From: Enterococcus pallens ATCC BAA-351
Lineage (GTDB): Bacteria; Bacillota; Bacilli; Lactobacillales; Enterococcaceae
Reading direction: 5' to 3'
Length of the DNA stretch: 64,000 nt
Assembly (NCBI RefSeq): GCF_000407485.1
Contig: NZ_ASWD01000002.1
Location: 930,001 to 994,000, forward strand
This document shows positions 17,787 to 26,013 of this stretch, one piece after another; the first letter of the stretch is position 1; each line of letters opens with the position of its first letter. The position numbers and the translations under genes were made by a program. The notes below the pieces were generated by a model that was not told the DNA's origin, did not search any database, and was given only the letters and a program-made list of their open reading frames with translations.

Positions 17787-18233
17787 TCAATCGCCTAGTT
17801 TCTCTAGTAAATTTGCAATATCACGTGCAATCAAGCTTTGCATGCTTTCTTTGTATTTCGATAATTCCAGCTGCTCTAGCTTGCGGATTATCAATGGTCT
17901 TAACTCTGGTCGAACCTCTAGTAACTCCCGCAAATAAGGAATACACTGGCGAACTGTAATTGACTTTTCATCATCCAAAACGGCTAATATTTCTGGTAAG
18001 TATTTATCCAATTGCTGCTGCTTATCCCACTTTACCGTCTTCATTATTAATTTAAAGCCTCTCGCACGATTACAGGATCTTTGTCCCTTCAGTCCTGCTA
18101 AGTAAAGCGGCCAATACTGGTACATTTCACGCTTCTCGCTGCATTGTTCTTCCAAGTTCTTAAATCGCTGCAGGGCATCTTTTGTATCCTTTGCAGCCAG
18201 AACCTCTTGAATTTCGCTTTCCAATCTGACCAC
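17787..18233 (-). CDS. HEAT/ARM-repeat-like helical protein
   Basis: A 148-residue soluble protein made of helix pairs. The second half (ITVRQCIPYLRELLEVRPEL, then IIRKLEQLELSKY) reads like two or three HEAT-type repeats, which usually bind protein partners. Cysteines occur in CSEKRE and SCNRARG, but no metal site is clear. The start may be GTG 18233 or, better placed behind GGGGTGG, TTG 18224. No partner is evident. I cannot assign a function. Confidence 0.6.
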   Translation of the reverse strand: MVRLESEIQEVLAAKDTKDALQRFKNLEEQCSEKREMYQYWPLYLAGLKGQRSCNRARGFKLIMKTVKWDKQQQLDKYLPEILAVLDDEKSITVRQCIPYLRELLEVRPELRPLIIRKLEQLELSKYKESMQSLIARDIANLLEKLGD

Positions 18234-18245
18234 CCCATTCTCATT

Positions 18246-18335
18246 TTACTCTTCGCGTGAATTCTTTAAAAGAGTAAAGTAAAAAATGATTCGAACACCC
18301 CGTTTAATTTTGGACGGATTTGCAGGACTAGGCAT
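18246..18335 (-). CDS. Possible 29-residue peptide upstream of the HEAT-like gene
   Basis: ATG 18335 is preceded by AGGAGAATTTTAACG and opens a 29-residue basic frame (MPSPANPSKIKRGVRIIFYF) ending 12 bases before the next gene. It has a good ribosome site but no recognised homology. It could be a leader peptide or chance. Confidence 0.3.
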   Translation of the reverse strand: MPSPANPSKIKRGVRIIFYFTLLKNSREE

Positions 18336-18411
18336 CGTTAAAATTCTCCTAGTATGCTGGATATTTCAAACATGAAAAAAACAGTTTCTTCTCTACCTGA
18401 AGTCCCTGCTT

Positions 18412-18570
18412 TTATATGTTGGTTTCATTTTTATGTTTTAAAGTCACTACCATTAAACTAATACCGATTAGGGCTGTAACTGCCAAAGTAATCCAGCAAT
18501 AAGGCGCAGGAATTAGAAAATTCAAAAACAGCGCTGCAGCCATCAAATACATCATTGTTCGATCTTTCAT
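18412..18570 (-). CDS. Small two-helix membrane peptide, 52 residues
   Basis: ATG 18570 with GAGGTGGG about 6 bases upstream opens a 52-codon frame: MKDRTMMYLMAAALFLNFLI, then a short polar break with APYCW, then a second helix and a Lys/His tail (TLKHKNETNI). The composition is that of a small membrane protein, and the ribosome site is good. No family recognised. It lies alone in the 550-base interval between the HEAT-like and XRE genes; the rest of that interval (18571-18784) shows nothing. Confidence 0.55.
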   Translation of the reverse strand: MKDRTMMYLMAAALFLNFLIPAPYCWITLAVTALIGISLMVVTLKHKNETNI

Positions 18571-18784
18571 TCTTTCCCACCTCTTTCGTAACTACTGAGA
18601 TAAGAATAGCAAAAGAAACCTAATAATGGTTAAAGATGTCCGAATCGGTCAAAATATGATCGTGAACGACCCCTGTTTTTACTTTCAGAAAAAAACTTAC
18701 TGCTAAACTTGGTTATCTCTAACCACCATTAATGAGTTAGATCAACCTTCCAACACTCAGAAATACTTTCTCAGCTACTAAACG

Positions 18785-19240
18785 TTAACGTTTCTCCAAT
18801 TCTTTTTTCATTCGTTCTGAGAACCCCAAAAACAGATCAACTGGTACCAGCGCTAAACCAAAGGATTCGGGATCTTCATCCCCCAACAATACAAAGCTGT
18901 CGCCTTTTTCTATTTTAAAAACCTCTTGAGCCTCTTTAGGAATAACAATTTGTCCCTGTTCTTGAACCTTTACCACCCCAAACATGTGCTTGCCTTTTGG
19001 AGCGATCTTGGTCAGAGAGTCTTCTTCATCAAAGCTCATCAAATCATCCACAGTGACATCATACAAATTTGCTAAAGCCAATGTGTTTACTAAATCGGGC
19101 ATTGAATCCCCAGCTTCCCATTTAGCCATGGCCTGGCGAGTGACTCCGATTTTTTCAGCTGCTTCCTCTAAGGTAAAATTATGCTGCATGCGTAAAAAGC
19201 GCAAATTTTTCTGAATCGTGATTGCCTTCTGGTTTTTCAT
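18785..19240 (-). CDS. XRE-type regulator with C-terminal AbrB-like domain
   Basis: A 151-residue DNA-binding protein. Residues ~10-65 form an XRE HTH (LRMQHNFTLEEAAEKIGVTR, QAMAKWEAG). Residues ~90-130 look like an AbrB/SpoVT swapped-hairpin (VVKVQEQGQIVIPKEAQEVF, then FKIEKGDSFVLL), a second DNA-binding fold also used in antitoxins. The start is ATG 19240 with AGGAGG 9 bases upstream; a longer frame runs through the promoter. It has its own promoter. Such fusions occur in Firmicutes, but the target here is unknown. Confidence 0.8.
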   Translation of the reverse strand: MKNQKAITIQKNLRFLRMQHNFTLEEAAEKIGVTRQAMAKWEAGDSMPDLVNTLALANLYDVTVDDLMSFDEEDSLTKIAPKGKHMFGVVKVQEQGQIVIPKEAQEVFKIEKGDSFVLLGDEDPESFGLALVPVDLFLGFSERMKKELEKR

Positions 19241-19262
19241 GCTTTTCCAACCTCCTGCCTTT

Positions 19263-19290
19263 ATTCTAGCAGGAAAAGCCCAATAAACAA
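19263..19290 (-). promoter_or_regulatory. Promoter of the XRE-AbrB gene
   Basis: TTGTTT (complement of 19285-19290), 16-base spacer, TAGAAT (complement of 19263-19268), with AGGAGG just downstream. Confidence 0.6.
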
Positions 19291-19327
19291 CCGATGAAGC
19301 AAATACACCTTCTCCCTCTCCCATAAT

Positions 19328-19385
19328 AAAAATCCAGGTATCTCCTTTCTCTTTCTAACTCAAAGAGTACGGATACCTGGAAATT
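19328..19385 (-). terminator. Terminator of gshAB
   Basis: A 10-base perfect stem (TCCAGGTATC 19333-19342 with GATACCTGGA 19372-19381) encloses a 6-base stem (CTCTTT 19349-19354 with AAAGAG 19362-19367), followed on the minus strand by TTTTTATTA. Confidence 0.8.
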
Positions 19386-19389
19386 TTTA

Positions 19390-21648
19390 TTAACCTAATT
19401 CTGGAAATAGCAACCGCAAAACATCTAGTGTTAAACGACGGCTTTTTCCAGCATAAGGATAGATATGCATGTGCATTGCTGGATTGAAATTGGCTTCAAT
19501 AATTCCATAATCCTTCTCATCTTTAAAAGGCTTGTCTTTATCTGGAATGATCAAATCAATCCCGCTAATTTCAGCTCCCAGTGCTTCTACAGCATCAATG
19601 GCAATTTCTTTATAGCTTTCGTGCATCTCATCGGTAATATCGATGGAGTCGCCGCCAGTAGAAATATTGGAATTTTCTCGTAGAAAGACCTGCTGCTGAG
19701 GTGCCGGTACGCTATCGATAGTGAAGCCTTGTTCTTTAAGCATTAGTTTTTCTAAATCCCCCAGCTGGATTAATTCCAGCGGTGAACGATGATGCGTCCC
19801 GCGCAATGGATCTTGATTCTTCGCATCAACTAACTGCTTGATAGTCTTTTTCCCATCTCCCACTACATTCGCCGGAATTCGCAGCAATACCGCTTTTACT
19901 TGATGATCAATCACAAAGAAACGATATTCAGTTCCTTCCATAAATTCTTCAATCAGGACGGAATCGTCCTCTTTGAAGGCAATCTCCAAACCAGCCATGT
20001 AATCTTCCAGTGAGGCGCCTTCCTTAAAAATAGTAATTCCTAGACCATAGTTGGTGGACTTAGGCTTAATAACAAAGGATTGCTTAGCGTAACGCGGATA
20101 CGCTTTTTGCGCCTTTTCAATTGAGGTAAAGGTTTCTCCTGCAGGTACTCTGAAACCTGCCTGATCCAATACCATTTTGGTTACCGTTTTATTTTCCATC
20201 AATAATGGTGAAATATAAGTATCTTTGCTGGTCATATTGGCATTCTTTACGTATTCTTTATGGTCACCATGTTTTAATAAAACAAATTGGTCACTGCGAT
20301 CCATTACCTCAAATTCTAAGCCTAGTTGAATGGCATCAAATAGTAAACTTTGGGTAGACAATTCCATTTCCGCAAAGCCAGCTAATTGGTAAGGACGTGC
20401 ATATGCTTCGTCGTAATATTCTTTCCCTAAATGTCGACCTAACGCAGCTTGCCCTTCTGCTTCATCCGCTTTTAACAGACGAGCAGCTAGGGTCAATTCT
20501 GGTTGTTCCAGCCATTCCTGATAGTTGCCTAAAAGCTCAGCTGCCGGAAGATCCAGCTCTGCGGCCATCTGCTTCATTTCCGCAAACAGCTGTCTTCCTT
20601 CTTCCAGGTAAGCAGTTTGTTCATAAGGGTGCTCTAGAGACACAGCATCGTTTATTTGATTGCCTTGCTCTACCCATTCGTCAGCTGGAGCCTTTTCATC
20701 TGTCCACAATAAATACAGCATAAACAGATGAATGAATTTGATGGCTTCTTCATTAATCCCGATACGCTCAAAAGGATTCAGATCAATATTGCGTAATTCG
20801 ACATAACGAATTCCTGTATGGAACAAATCAGCGACTTTTTTCCCGCCTCGCATACGGATGGGTGCATAAAATTCTTTTTCTTCAGACAAACGACCTTGCG
20901 CAACATTCTCTGCCAGGTCTTCACTGTATCGATCCAATGAAGCATAAGATACTTTTACATTAGGTTTGTTTACATAGCCAAAGGGACTAGTCCGAATACT
21001 GCGTACTGGTTCATTGGGACGATCTTCATCGACAAAGTAACCGGCCTCACTGAGCGGCGTAGCGCCAAACAAGTAAGTTAACAGCCAGCGGTAACGCAAG
21101 AAATTACGAGCAATTTTCATATACAACTCGGTTTTAAAGGCCTCAATGCAGGTAACTTCCGTTTGAGAGTGAAACAGTTCGTTTACTAAGTCCAGTCCAT
21201 ATTCAAAGTTAAAGTGAATCCCGCTGACCATTTGCTTGCGTTTCCCATATTCGCGAGCCAAGAAGCGACGGTATAATACATCTTCATGACGCTCCAGTTT
21301 AGCAATCACAATGTCTTCTTCTTTTTCTGGTAAAGCTGGCGGCATGGATAACGGCCACATCATTTCACTTTCCGGCATACTGCGCTGAGCAACATCATGA
21401 ACAGCGGTTAGGCTGGCCAATACCTCATCGACTGACTCACTGACCGGTGTAATTAATTCTAATTGAGTCTCAGCAAAGTCTGTTTGAATATATGGGTGAA
21501 AACTACGATTGCCTAATTTATCCGGATGATCCGTTTTAGCTAGCTGGCCCTGCAGGTCAACTCGTTGGCTTTCTTTTTCTATTCCAAAGCGTGCTTGCAG
21601 CAACCACGGCTTTACTTTTTCTTGGCGCATCATTTCTTTGATTTCCAT
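19390..21648 (-). CDS. gshAB: Bifunctional glutamate-cysteine ligase / glutathione synthetase
   Basis: A 752-residue fusion that makes glutathione from glutamate, cysteine and glycine in two ATP-dependent steps. The N-terminal ~470 residues are a GshA-type ligase (ARFGIEKESQRV, then ETQLELITP, then VSGIHFNFEYG). The C-terminal ~260 residues form an ATP-grasp domain (KPKSTNYGLGITIF, then VLIEEFMEGTEYRFFV, and ISGIDLIIPD with EANFNPAMHMH). This GshF architecture is known in streptococci, enterococci and Listeria. The start is ATG 21648 with AGGAGG 9 bases upstream. A TATAAT (21674-21679) lies about 25 bases upstream. Confidence 0.95.
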   Translation of the reverse strand: MEIKEMMRQEKVKPWLLQARFGIEKESQRVDLQGQLAKTDHPDKLGNRSFHPYIQTDFAETQLELITPVSESVDEVLASLTAVHDVAQRSMPESEMMWPLSMPPALPEKEEDIVIAKLERHEDVLYRRFLAREYGKRKQMVSGIHFNFEYGLDLVNELFHSQTEVTCIEAFKTELYMKIARNFLRYRWLLTYLFGATPLSEAGYFVDEDRPNEPVRSIRTSPFGYVNKPNVKVSYASLDRYSEDLAENVAQGRLSEEKEFYAPIRMRGGKKVADLFHTGIRYVELRNIDLNPFERIGINEEAIKFIHLFMLYLLWTDEKAPADEWVEQGNQINDAVSLEHPYEQTAYLEEGRQLFAEMKQMAAELDLPAAELLGNYQEWLEQPELTLAARLLKADEAEGQAALGRHLGKEYYDEAYARPYQLAGFAEMELSTQSLLFDAIQLGLEFEVMDRSDQFVLLKHGDHKEYVKNANMTSKDTYISPLLMENKTVTKMVLDQAGFRVPAGETFTSIEKAQKAYPRYAKQSFVIKPKSTNYGLGITIFKEGASLEDYMAGLEIAFKEDDSVLIEEFMEGTEYRFFVIDHQVKAVLLRIPANVVGDGKKTIKQLVDAKNQDPLRGTHHRSPLELIQLGDLEKLMLKEQGFTIDSVPAPQQQVFLRENSNISTGGDSIDITDEMHESYKEIAIDAVEALGAEISGIDLIIPDKDKPFKDEKDYGIIEANFNPAMHMHIYPYAGKSRRLTLDVLRLLFPELG

Positions 21649-21741
21649 CTGTGCAGGCCTCCTCATCACGCCTATTATATAGAATTATTGATTGAAAAAG
21701 AATGGAAATGCTTAAATTTATTTTTTCAGCTTTTCATCTGC

Positions 21742-22617
21742 TTAGTCTGTTTCTTCCTTTATTGCATGTACAATGAATTCAGCAAAGGTTCGTGCAGCGT
21801 AAGAAAGTGTCTCTTTATTTCGCCAAGCTAATGCTACAGTCCGTTCTGGTCGTTCTCGAATTGGACGAATAACCAACTCTTCTTCCATCCCTAATAGCAC
21901 CCGTTGATACATGATAGAAAACCCTAATCCTTGGCGAATCATTTCAATAATTGAATAATCATCGTATACTTCATATTCGATTTTAGGAAGCAATTCTTGT
22001 TGTTTGAATGCCGCTAGTGTCACGCTATAGGTTCCCTCATCTAACAAAATCAAGGGTTCACTCGTCAATTGGGATAAAGAAACGTCTTTTTGCTCTGCTA
22101 ACGGATGCTCTTTAGGAAAAATGGCAGCCATTACATCCTGATACAAAACCTGTAATTCAATGTCAGATACTGCTGCCGTGTGGACAAACCCTAAGTCTAC
22201 TTCGTTGTTCCTGACCCATTCAGCAATGCTGGTATATTCTCCTTGGCGAATCACAAAATTCACTGCTGGATATTCTAATTTAAAAGCCTTGATCAGAGGT
22301 GGAAGCAGGGTTCGGCTTACACTAGTAAAGGTTCCAATACGAATCGTGCTATTTTTCAGTCCTTTGATCTCTTGCTGCTTCTCCTGCAAGTTTTTCTCAG
22401 CTACTGAGATTCCTTGCAAATAAGGAAAGTATTGATGCCCATCGTTTGTTAGAGCCAAGCCATCTTTTTTACGGTGGATTAAGACGGTACCCAATTCTTG
22501 CTCCAGCGCTTTGATGATTTGACTGATTGCACTTTGAGAATACCCCAGCTCTTCCGCAGCCTGCGTAAAACTGCCAGCCTTAATGACTTGGCAAAATACA
22601 GTATAGCGAGATATCAT
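21742..22617 (-). CDS. LysR family transcriptional regulator
   Basis: A 291-residue LTTR. The N-terminal winged HTH is clear (FCQVIKAGSFTQAAEELGYS, then QSAISQIIKALEQELG), and the C-terminal periplasmic-binding-like domain follows (IRIGTFTSVSRTLLPPLIKA). The start ATG has GGAGGAGA upstream; a much longer frame upstream would run into azlC and lacks a site. It is divergent from azlCD across 109 bases, the usual arrangement for an LTTR that controls its neighbour, so it probably regulates branched-chain amino acid export. The inducer is unknown. Confidence 0.9.
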   Translation of the reverse strand: MISRYTVFCQVIKAGSFTQAAEELGYSQSAISQIIKALEQELGTVLIHRKKDGLALTNDGHQYFPYLQGISVAEKNLQEKQQEIKGLKNSTIRIGTFTSVSRTLLPPLIKAFKLEYPAVNFVIRQGEYTSIAEWVRNNEVDLGFVHTAAVSDIELQVLYQDVMAAIFPKEHPLAEQKDVSLSQLTSEPLILLDEGTYSVTLAAFKQQELLPKIEYEVYDDYSIIEMIRQGLGFSIMYQRVLLGMEEELVIRPIRERPERTVALAWRNKETLSYAARTFAEFIVHAIKEETD

Positions 22618-22631
22618 CGCTTCTCCTCCAT

Positions 22632-22647
22632 TACATTTTCTTATGTA
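22632..22647. repeat. Inverted repeat, possible LysR binding site
   Basis: TACAT-N6-ATGTA in the divergent lysR-azlC region, between the lysR start and its -10 box. Its size fits an LTTR T-N11-A site. Binding is inferred. Confidence 0.4.
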
Positions 22648-22650
22648 TCT

Positions 22651-22679
22651 ATTATAATCATTTGTTTTACTAATGTAAA
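22651..22679 (-). promoter_or_regulatory. Promoter of the lysR gene
   Basis: TTTACA (complement of 22674-22679), 17-base spacer, TATAAT (complement of 22651-22656), 34 bases before the start. Confidence 0.65.
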
Positions 22680-22685
22680 AACCAT

Positions 22686-22694
22686 TGATATAAT
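22686..22694 (+). promoter_or_regulatory. Extended -10 promoter of azlCD
   Basis: TTGATATAAT contains TATAAT at 22689-22694 with a TG two bases before it. No good -35, as expected for an activator-dependent LTTR target. Confidence 0.55.
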
Positions 22695-22726
22695 ACCTAC
22701 AATAAAAACGAAGGGTGTTAACAGGG

Positions 22727-23488
22727 ATGGAAGAAAAAGAATACTTTTTGCAACAGGAAAATCCGCAAACGCTTACCAACACCGCCGCATTTAAAGTCGG
22801 TTTTAAGGATGGCATCCCCATCGGAATTGGGTATTTTGCTGTTGCATTTTCATTGGGAATTACCGTCAGAAATGCTGGGATGTCGGCTTTTCAAGGCTTT
22901 TTGATGAGCTTGTTGAATAATGCTTCCGCTGGACAGTACGCAGCTTTAGTTGTGATTGCAGCTAAAAGCTCCTATTTAGAATTGGCCTTAGTCACGTTGA
23001 TTACCAACGCACGCTATTTATTAATGGGCTGCGCGTTAAGTCAAAAGCTGTCTCCGCAAATGCCGTTCATTCATCGTTTCTTTTTAAGCTTTGACATTAC
23101 AGATGAGTTGTTCGGCTTAATGATCGCTCGCTCTGGCTATTTAAATCCCTACTATATGTATGGGGCTGTAGCAGCTGCTGCTCCCTGCTGGGCAATCGGC
23201 ACCGCAATCGGCGTTGTCTCTGGAAACATTTTGCCACTACAGCTAGTCAGCGCGCTGAGTGTAGCTTTGTATGGTATGTTTTTAGCCGTTATTATTCCTC
23301 CGACTCGCCAAAATAAAGTATTGGGGATTTTAGTCTTGAGCAGTTTTGCAGCCAGCTACTTTACTGCAAAGGCTCCAATTCTTTCCACTATTTCCAGTGG
23401 CTCACGAACCATTCTTTTAACGATCATTCTTTGTACGCTAGCTGCCTTGCTGTTTCCTATCAATAAGGAAGGTGAAAAAAATGCCTAA
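22727..23488 (+). CDS. azlC: Branched-chain amino acid exporter, large subunit
   Basis: A 253-residue membrane protein of the AzlC/YgaZ family, which with AzlD exports branched-chain amino acids and azaleucine. It has about seven to eight helices; GIGYFAVAFSLGITVRNAG and the conserved TNARYLLMGCALS are family features. The start is ATG 22727; a GTG 12 bases upstream is possible but its ribosome site is too close. It overlaps azlD by 8 bases. Divergent lysR is the likely regulator. Confidence 0.92.
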   Translation: MEEKEYFLQQENPQTLTNTAAFKVGFKDGIPIGIGYFAVAFSLGITVRNAGMSAFQGFLMSLLNNASAGQYAALVVIAAKSSYLELALVTLITNARYLLMGCALSQKLSPQMPFIHRFFLSFDITDELFGLMIARSGYLNPYYMYGAVAAAAPCWAIGTAIGVVSGNILPLQLVSALSVALYGMFLAVIIPPTRQNKVLGILVLSSFAASYFTAKAPILSTISSGSRTILLTIILCTLAALLFPINKEGEKNA

Positions 23489-23786
23489 CAGTTATCTATA
23501 TATTTTAGTCATGTCGGCAGTTACCTACAGCATTCGACTATTGCCTTTAACCATTCTGCGTAAACCCATTAAAAATGTTTTTATCCAGTCCTTTTTGCAT
23601 TATGTTCCTTATGTAACTTTAGCAGTGATGACCTTTCCGGCGATCCTAGAAGTCACACAAGTACCCTTGGCTGGCTTACTAGCTTTACTTACCGGCAGCC
23701 TTGCTGCTTGGTATCGCGGCAATCTTTTTCAAGTGGCGATTGTTTGTTGCGTGACCGTGCTTATAATTGAAGCTTTATTTATATAG
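23481..23786 (+). CDS. azlD: Branched-chain amino acid exporter, small subunit
   Basis: About 101 residues with three or four hydrophobic helices and the AzlD features SAVTYSIRLLPLTILRKP and HYVPYVTLAVMTFPAIL. The start ATG overlaps the azlC end and has AAGGTG upstream; a GTG 9 bases earlier is an alternative. It forms the exporter with AzlC and ends before a strong bidirectional terminator. Confidence 0.9.
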   Translation: MPNSYLYILVMSAVTYSIRLLPLTILRKPIKNVFIQSFLHYVPYVTLAVMTFPAILEVTQVPLAGLLALLTGSLAAWYRGNLFQVAIVCCVTVLIIEALFI

Positions 23787-23833
23787 TATAAACTCGCTCT
23801 CGATTGACGTTTCAAGTAAATATTTTTCCCAGT

Positions 23834-23884
23834 AAAAAAAGCTTATTCGCCCAGCCAGCTTCTGCTGCCTGGGCGAATAAGCTC
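23834..23884. terminator. Bidirectional terminator between azlD and ftsY
   Basis: A 15-base perfect stem (AGCTTATTCGCCCAG 23840-23854 with CTGGGCGAATAAGCT 23869-23883). The A tract to the left gives seven T on the minus strand for ftsY; the plus side has CTGTTTT for azlCD. Confidence 0.9.
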
Positions 23885-23888
23885 TGTT

Positions 23889-25193
23889 TTACTCTTCTTT
23901 CAACAATCCTTTAAATAGACCAACGGCAAAATCGTTGGGATCAAAGGTTGCTAAATCATCAATTTTTTCACCTAAACCGACCAACTTCACTGGCAAATGC
24001 AGTTCGCTGCGAATAGCCAAGACAATTCCACCCTTAGCCGTTCCGTCTAGTTTAGTTAAAACTAAGCCAGTTACATCAGTAGTTTCTTTAAATTGTCGAG
24101 CTTGCGACAACGCATTTTGTCCCGTAGTTGCATCAACAACTAATAAAACTTCATGAGGTGCAGTTGGATATTCTCGCTGGATAACCCGCTTAATTTTTTC
24201 CAACTCGTTCATCAGATTGACTTTATTTTGCAAACGGCCGGCTGTGTCGATTAGTAGAATATCGTAATTTTCGTTCTTCGCTTTGGCTACTGCGTCATAA
24301 ACGACCGCAGCTGGATCGCCACCCGCGTTTCCACGAACGACCTCTACACCAGAACGTTGACCCCAAACCACTAATTGGTCGATGGCTCCCGCTCGAAAAG
24401 TATCCGCGGCTGCCAACAAGACTCTTTTGCCCTCTGATTGATACTGATTAGCCAGCTTACCAATGCTTGTGGTTTTACCTGTACCGTTCACTCCAACAAA
24501 TAGAATGATCGACAAACCTTCAGGCTGCAGGTTCAACTGATTGTTTTCATCTACTCCTTCAGCTTCATAAATATCAACTAGTTTTTCGATAATGACATTC
24601 TGAATCTGAGACGGCTTCTTGGCATTTTTCAGCTTCACCTCTTGACGTAAAGCATCTGTCAGCTTAATGGCTGTGTCAAAGCCTACATCAGCGCCAATCA
24701 GCGTTTCTTCTAATTCTTCAAAGAACTCTTCGTCTACCCGACGGAAACGAGCAAATAGTTCGTTCATCCGGTCACCGAACGATTTCCGGGTCTTTTCCAA
24801 CCCTTTGTCATACTTTTCTTGCGTAGAGCTTTCAGCAGGTTCGGTCAGCTCTTCCATTACTTCTAGTGTTTCGACAGGTGCTTCTAACTCTTCATCTGTT
24901 AAGATTTCTGTTTCTTGAGGTTCTTCTACCACTACCTCTTCTAATTCTTCCGCTTCTGGCAAAGTTTCCTTTAGAGAGGTTTCTTCAGTATCCGTTAGGT
25001 CCTCTTGATCAGCTGGAGCTTCAACGTCTGTGATTTCTTCTGTCGAATCAGACGGATCGGCTGGCATTTTATCAGCGGATTGACTGTTGGCATCACTTGC
25101 TTCGGTTTCTTGCTGTTCAGCTGACTCGGGTGTTTCCTGCTCTTCTTTTTTCTCGCTCATGAAGGCATTTTTTATTCGATCAAATAATCCCAT
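23889..25193 (-). CDS. ftsY: Signal recognition particle receptor FtsY
   Basis: A 434-residue SRP-receptor GTPase that docks ribosome-SRP complexes at the membrane for SecY insertion. Residues 1-130 are a strongly acidic, Glu-rich A domain (EEVVVEEPQETEILTDEELE) that varies between species. The NG domain follows, with the P-loop GVNGTGKTTSIGKLA, then DTFRAGAIDQL, DTAGRL and TKLDGTAKGG. The start has AGGAGG upstream. It is the last gene of rnc-smc-HAD-ftsY, the normal Firmicute order apart from the inserted HAD gene. Confidence 0.96.
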   Translation of the reverse strand: MGLFDRIKNAFMSEKKEEQETPESAEQQETEASDANSQSADKMPADPSDSTEEITDVEAPADQEDLTDTEETSLKETLPEAEELEEVVVEEPQETEILTDEELEAPVETLEVMEELTEPAESSTQEKYDKGLEKTRKSFGDRMNELFARFRRVDEEFFEELEETLIGADVGFDTAIKLTDALRQEVKLKNAKKPSQIQNVIIEKLVDIYEAEGVDENNQLNLQPEGLSIILFVGVNGTGKTTSIGKLANQYQSEGKRVLLAAADTFRAGAIDQLVVWGQRSGVEVVRGNAGGDPAAVVYDAVAKAKNENYDILLIDTAGRLQNKVNLMNELEKIKRVIQREYPTAPHEVLLVVDATTGQNALSQARQFKETTDVTGLVLTKLDGTAKGGIVLAIRSELHLPVKLVGLGEKIDDLATFDPNDFAVGLFKGLLKEE

Positions 25194-25203
25194 CGTTTTC
25201 CTC

Positions 25204-26013
25204 CTAGTTCAAAACAAATTTTTCGATGGCTAAAGCAACACCATCCGCTTGGTTAGTCGCTGTGACATAGTCAGCTGCTGCCTTTACATCTTCGGTTGCA
25301 TTTTCCATGGCTACACCGATACCTGCGTATTCAATCATCGGTAAATCATTCGCTTCATCGCCTAAGGTCAGCATTTCACTGGCACTAATTCCCAATTCCT
25401 TGCCTAAAACTTCTAACCCGTATGCTTTTGTTACACCCTTTGGCATGAACTCTAACAAGTTAGGACGGGTCTTACAAATTTCGTAACGTTCGATATAAGC
25501 TGCTGGAATTTCAGCCATCTTTTCGTCTAAATAATCCACATCAATTGCTGCAACTACTTTATTGTATAATGTATCTTCAGTTAATTCCTCGATGATGGCT
25601 GGAAAATAAGTGACTTTTTTGTTCATCGTCGGATATAAGGAAACATGATCTGGTGCAGTAGCAAGCTGTAGACAACGAGCGTCTGACAAAATATCCATTG
25701 GTAAAGGCAGTTTAGTAAACAAATTGTAAATATCTTGAACTTGTTCTAAATCCAGCGCCGTTTTCCCTAATAATTCACCGGTATTATTCTTTTGAATTAA
25801 GCCACCATTAAATGTAATGGAGTAGTCCCCTTCCTCCATCAGGTTCAGCTCTGCCAAATAATCCCCAATGGCAATTAAAGGTCGACCGGTACAAACAACA
25901 ATTTTTACCCCTTGTTCCTTCGCTTTAGCCAAGGCGTGTTTATTTTTGTCAGAAATCGTTTTGGCATCCGTTAGTAATGTGCCGTCTAAATCAATTGCTA
26001 CTAATTTTATCAT
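25204..26013 (-). CDS. Cof-type HAD hydrolase (sugar-phosphate phosphatase)
   Basis: A 269-residue type-IIB HAD phosphatase of the YidA/Cof group. Motif I is DLDGTLLTD with the nucleophile Asp, motif II TGRPL, then motif IV LTLGDEANDLPMI; GIGVAMENATEDVK is typical. These enzymes dephosphorylate sugar phosphates and related metabolites. The start is ATG 26013 with AGAGGA upstream, which overlaps the smc end by 23 bases. The gene sits between smc and ftsY, a common place for it in enterococci. Confidence 0.88.
   Translation of the reverse strand: MIKLVAIDLDGTLLTDAKTISDKNKHALAKAKEQGVKIVVCTGRPLIAIGDYLAELNLMEEGDYSITFNGGLIQKNNTGELLGKTALDLEQVQDIYNLFTKLPLPMDILSDARCLQLATAPDHVSLYPTMNKKVTYFPAIIEELTEDTLYNKVVAAIDVDYLDEKMAEIPAAYIERYEICKTRPNLLEFMPKGVTKAYGLEVLGKELGISASEMLTLGDEANDLPMIEYAGIGVAMENATEDVKAAADYVTATNQADGVALAIEKFVLN

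Noticed and set aside
21742-22821. Longer LysR protein beginning at 22821
   Set aside because: The extra 68 codons overlap azlC and its promoter in antisense; the HTH begins right after ATG 22617, which has a strong ribosome site.
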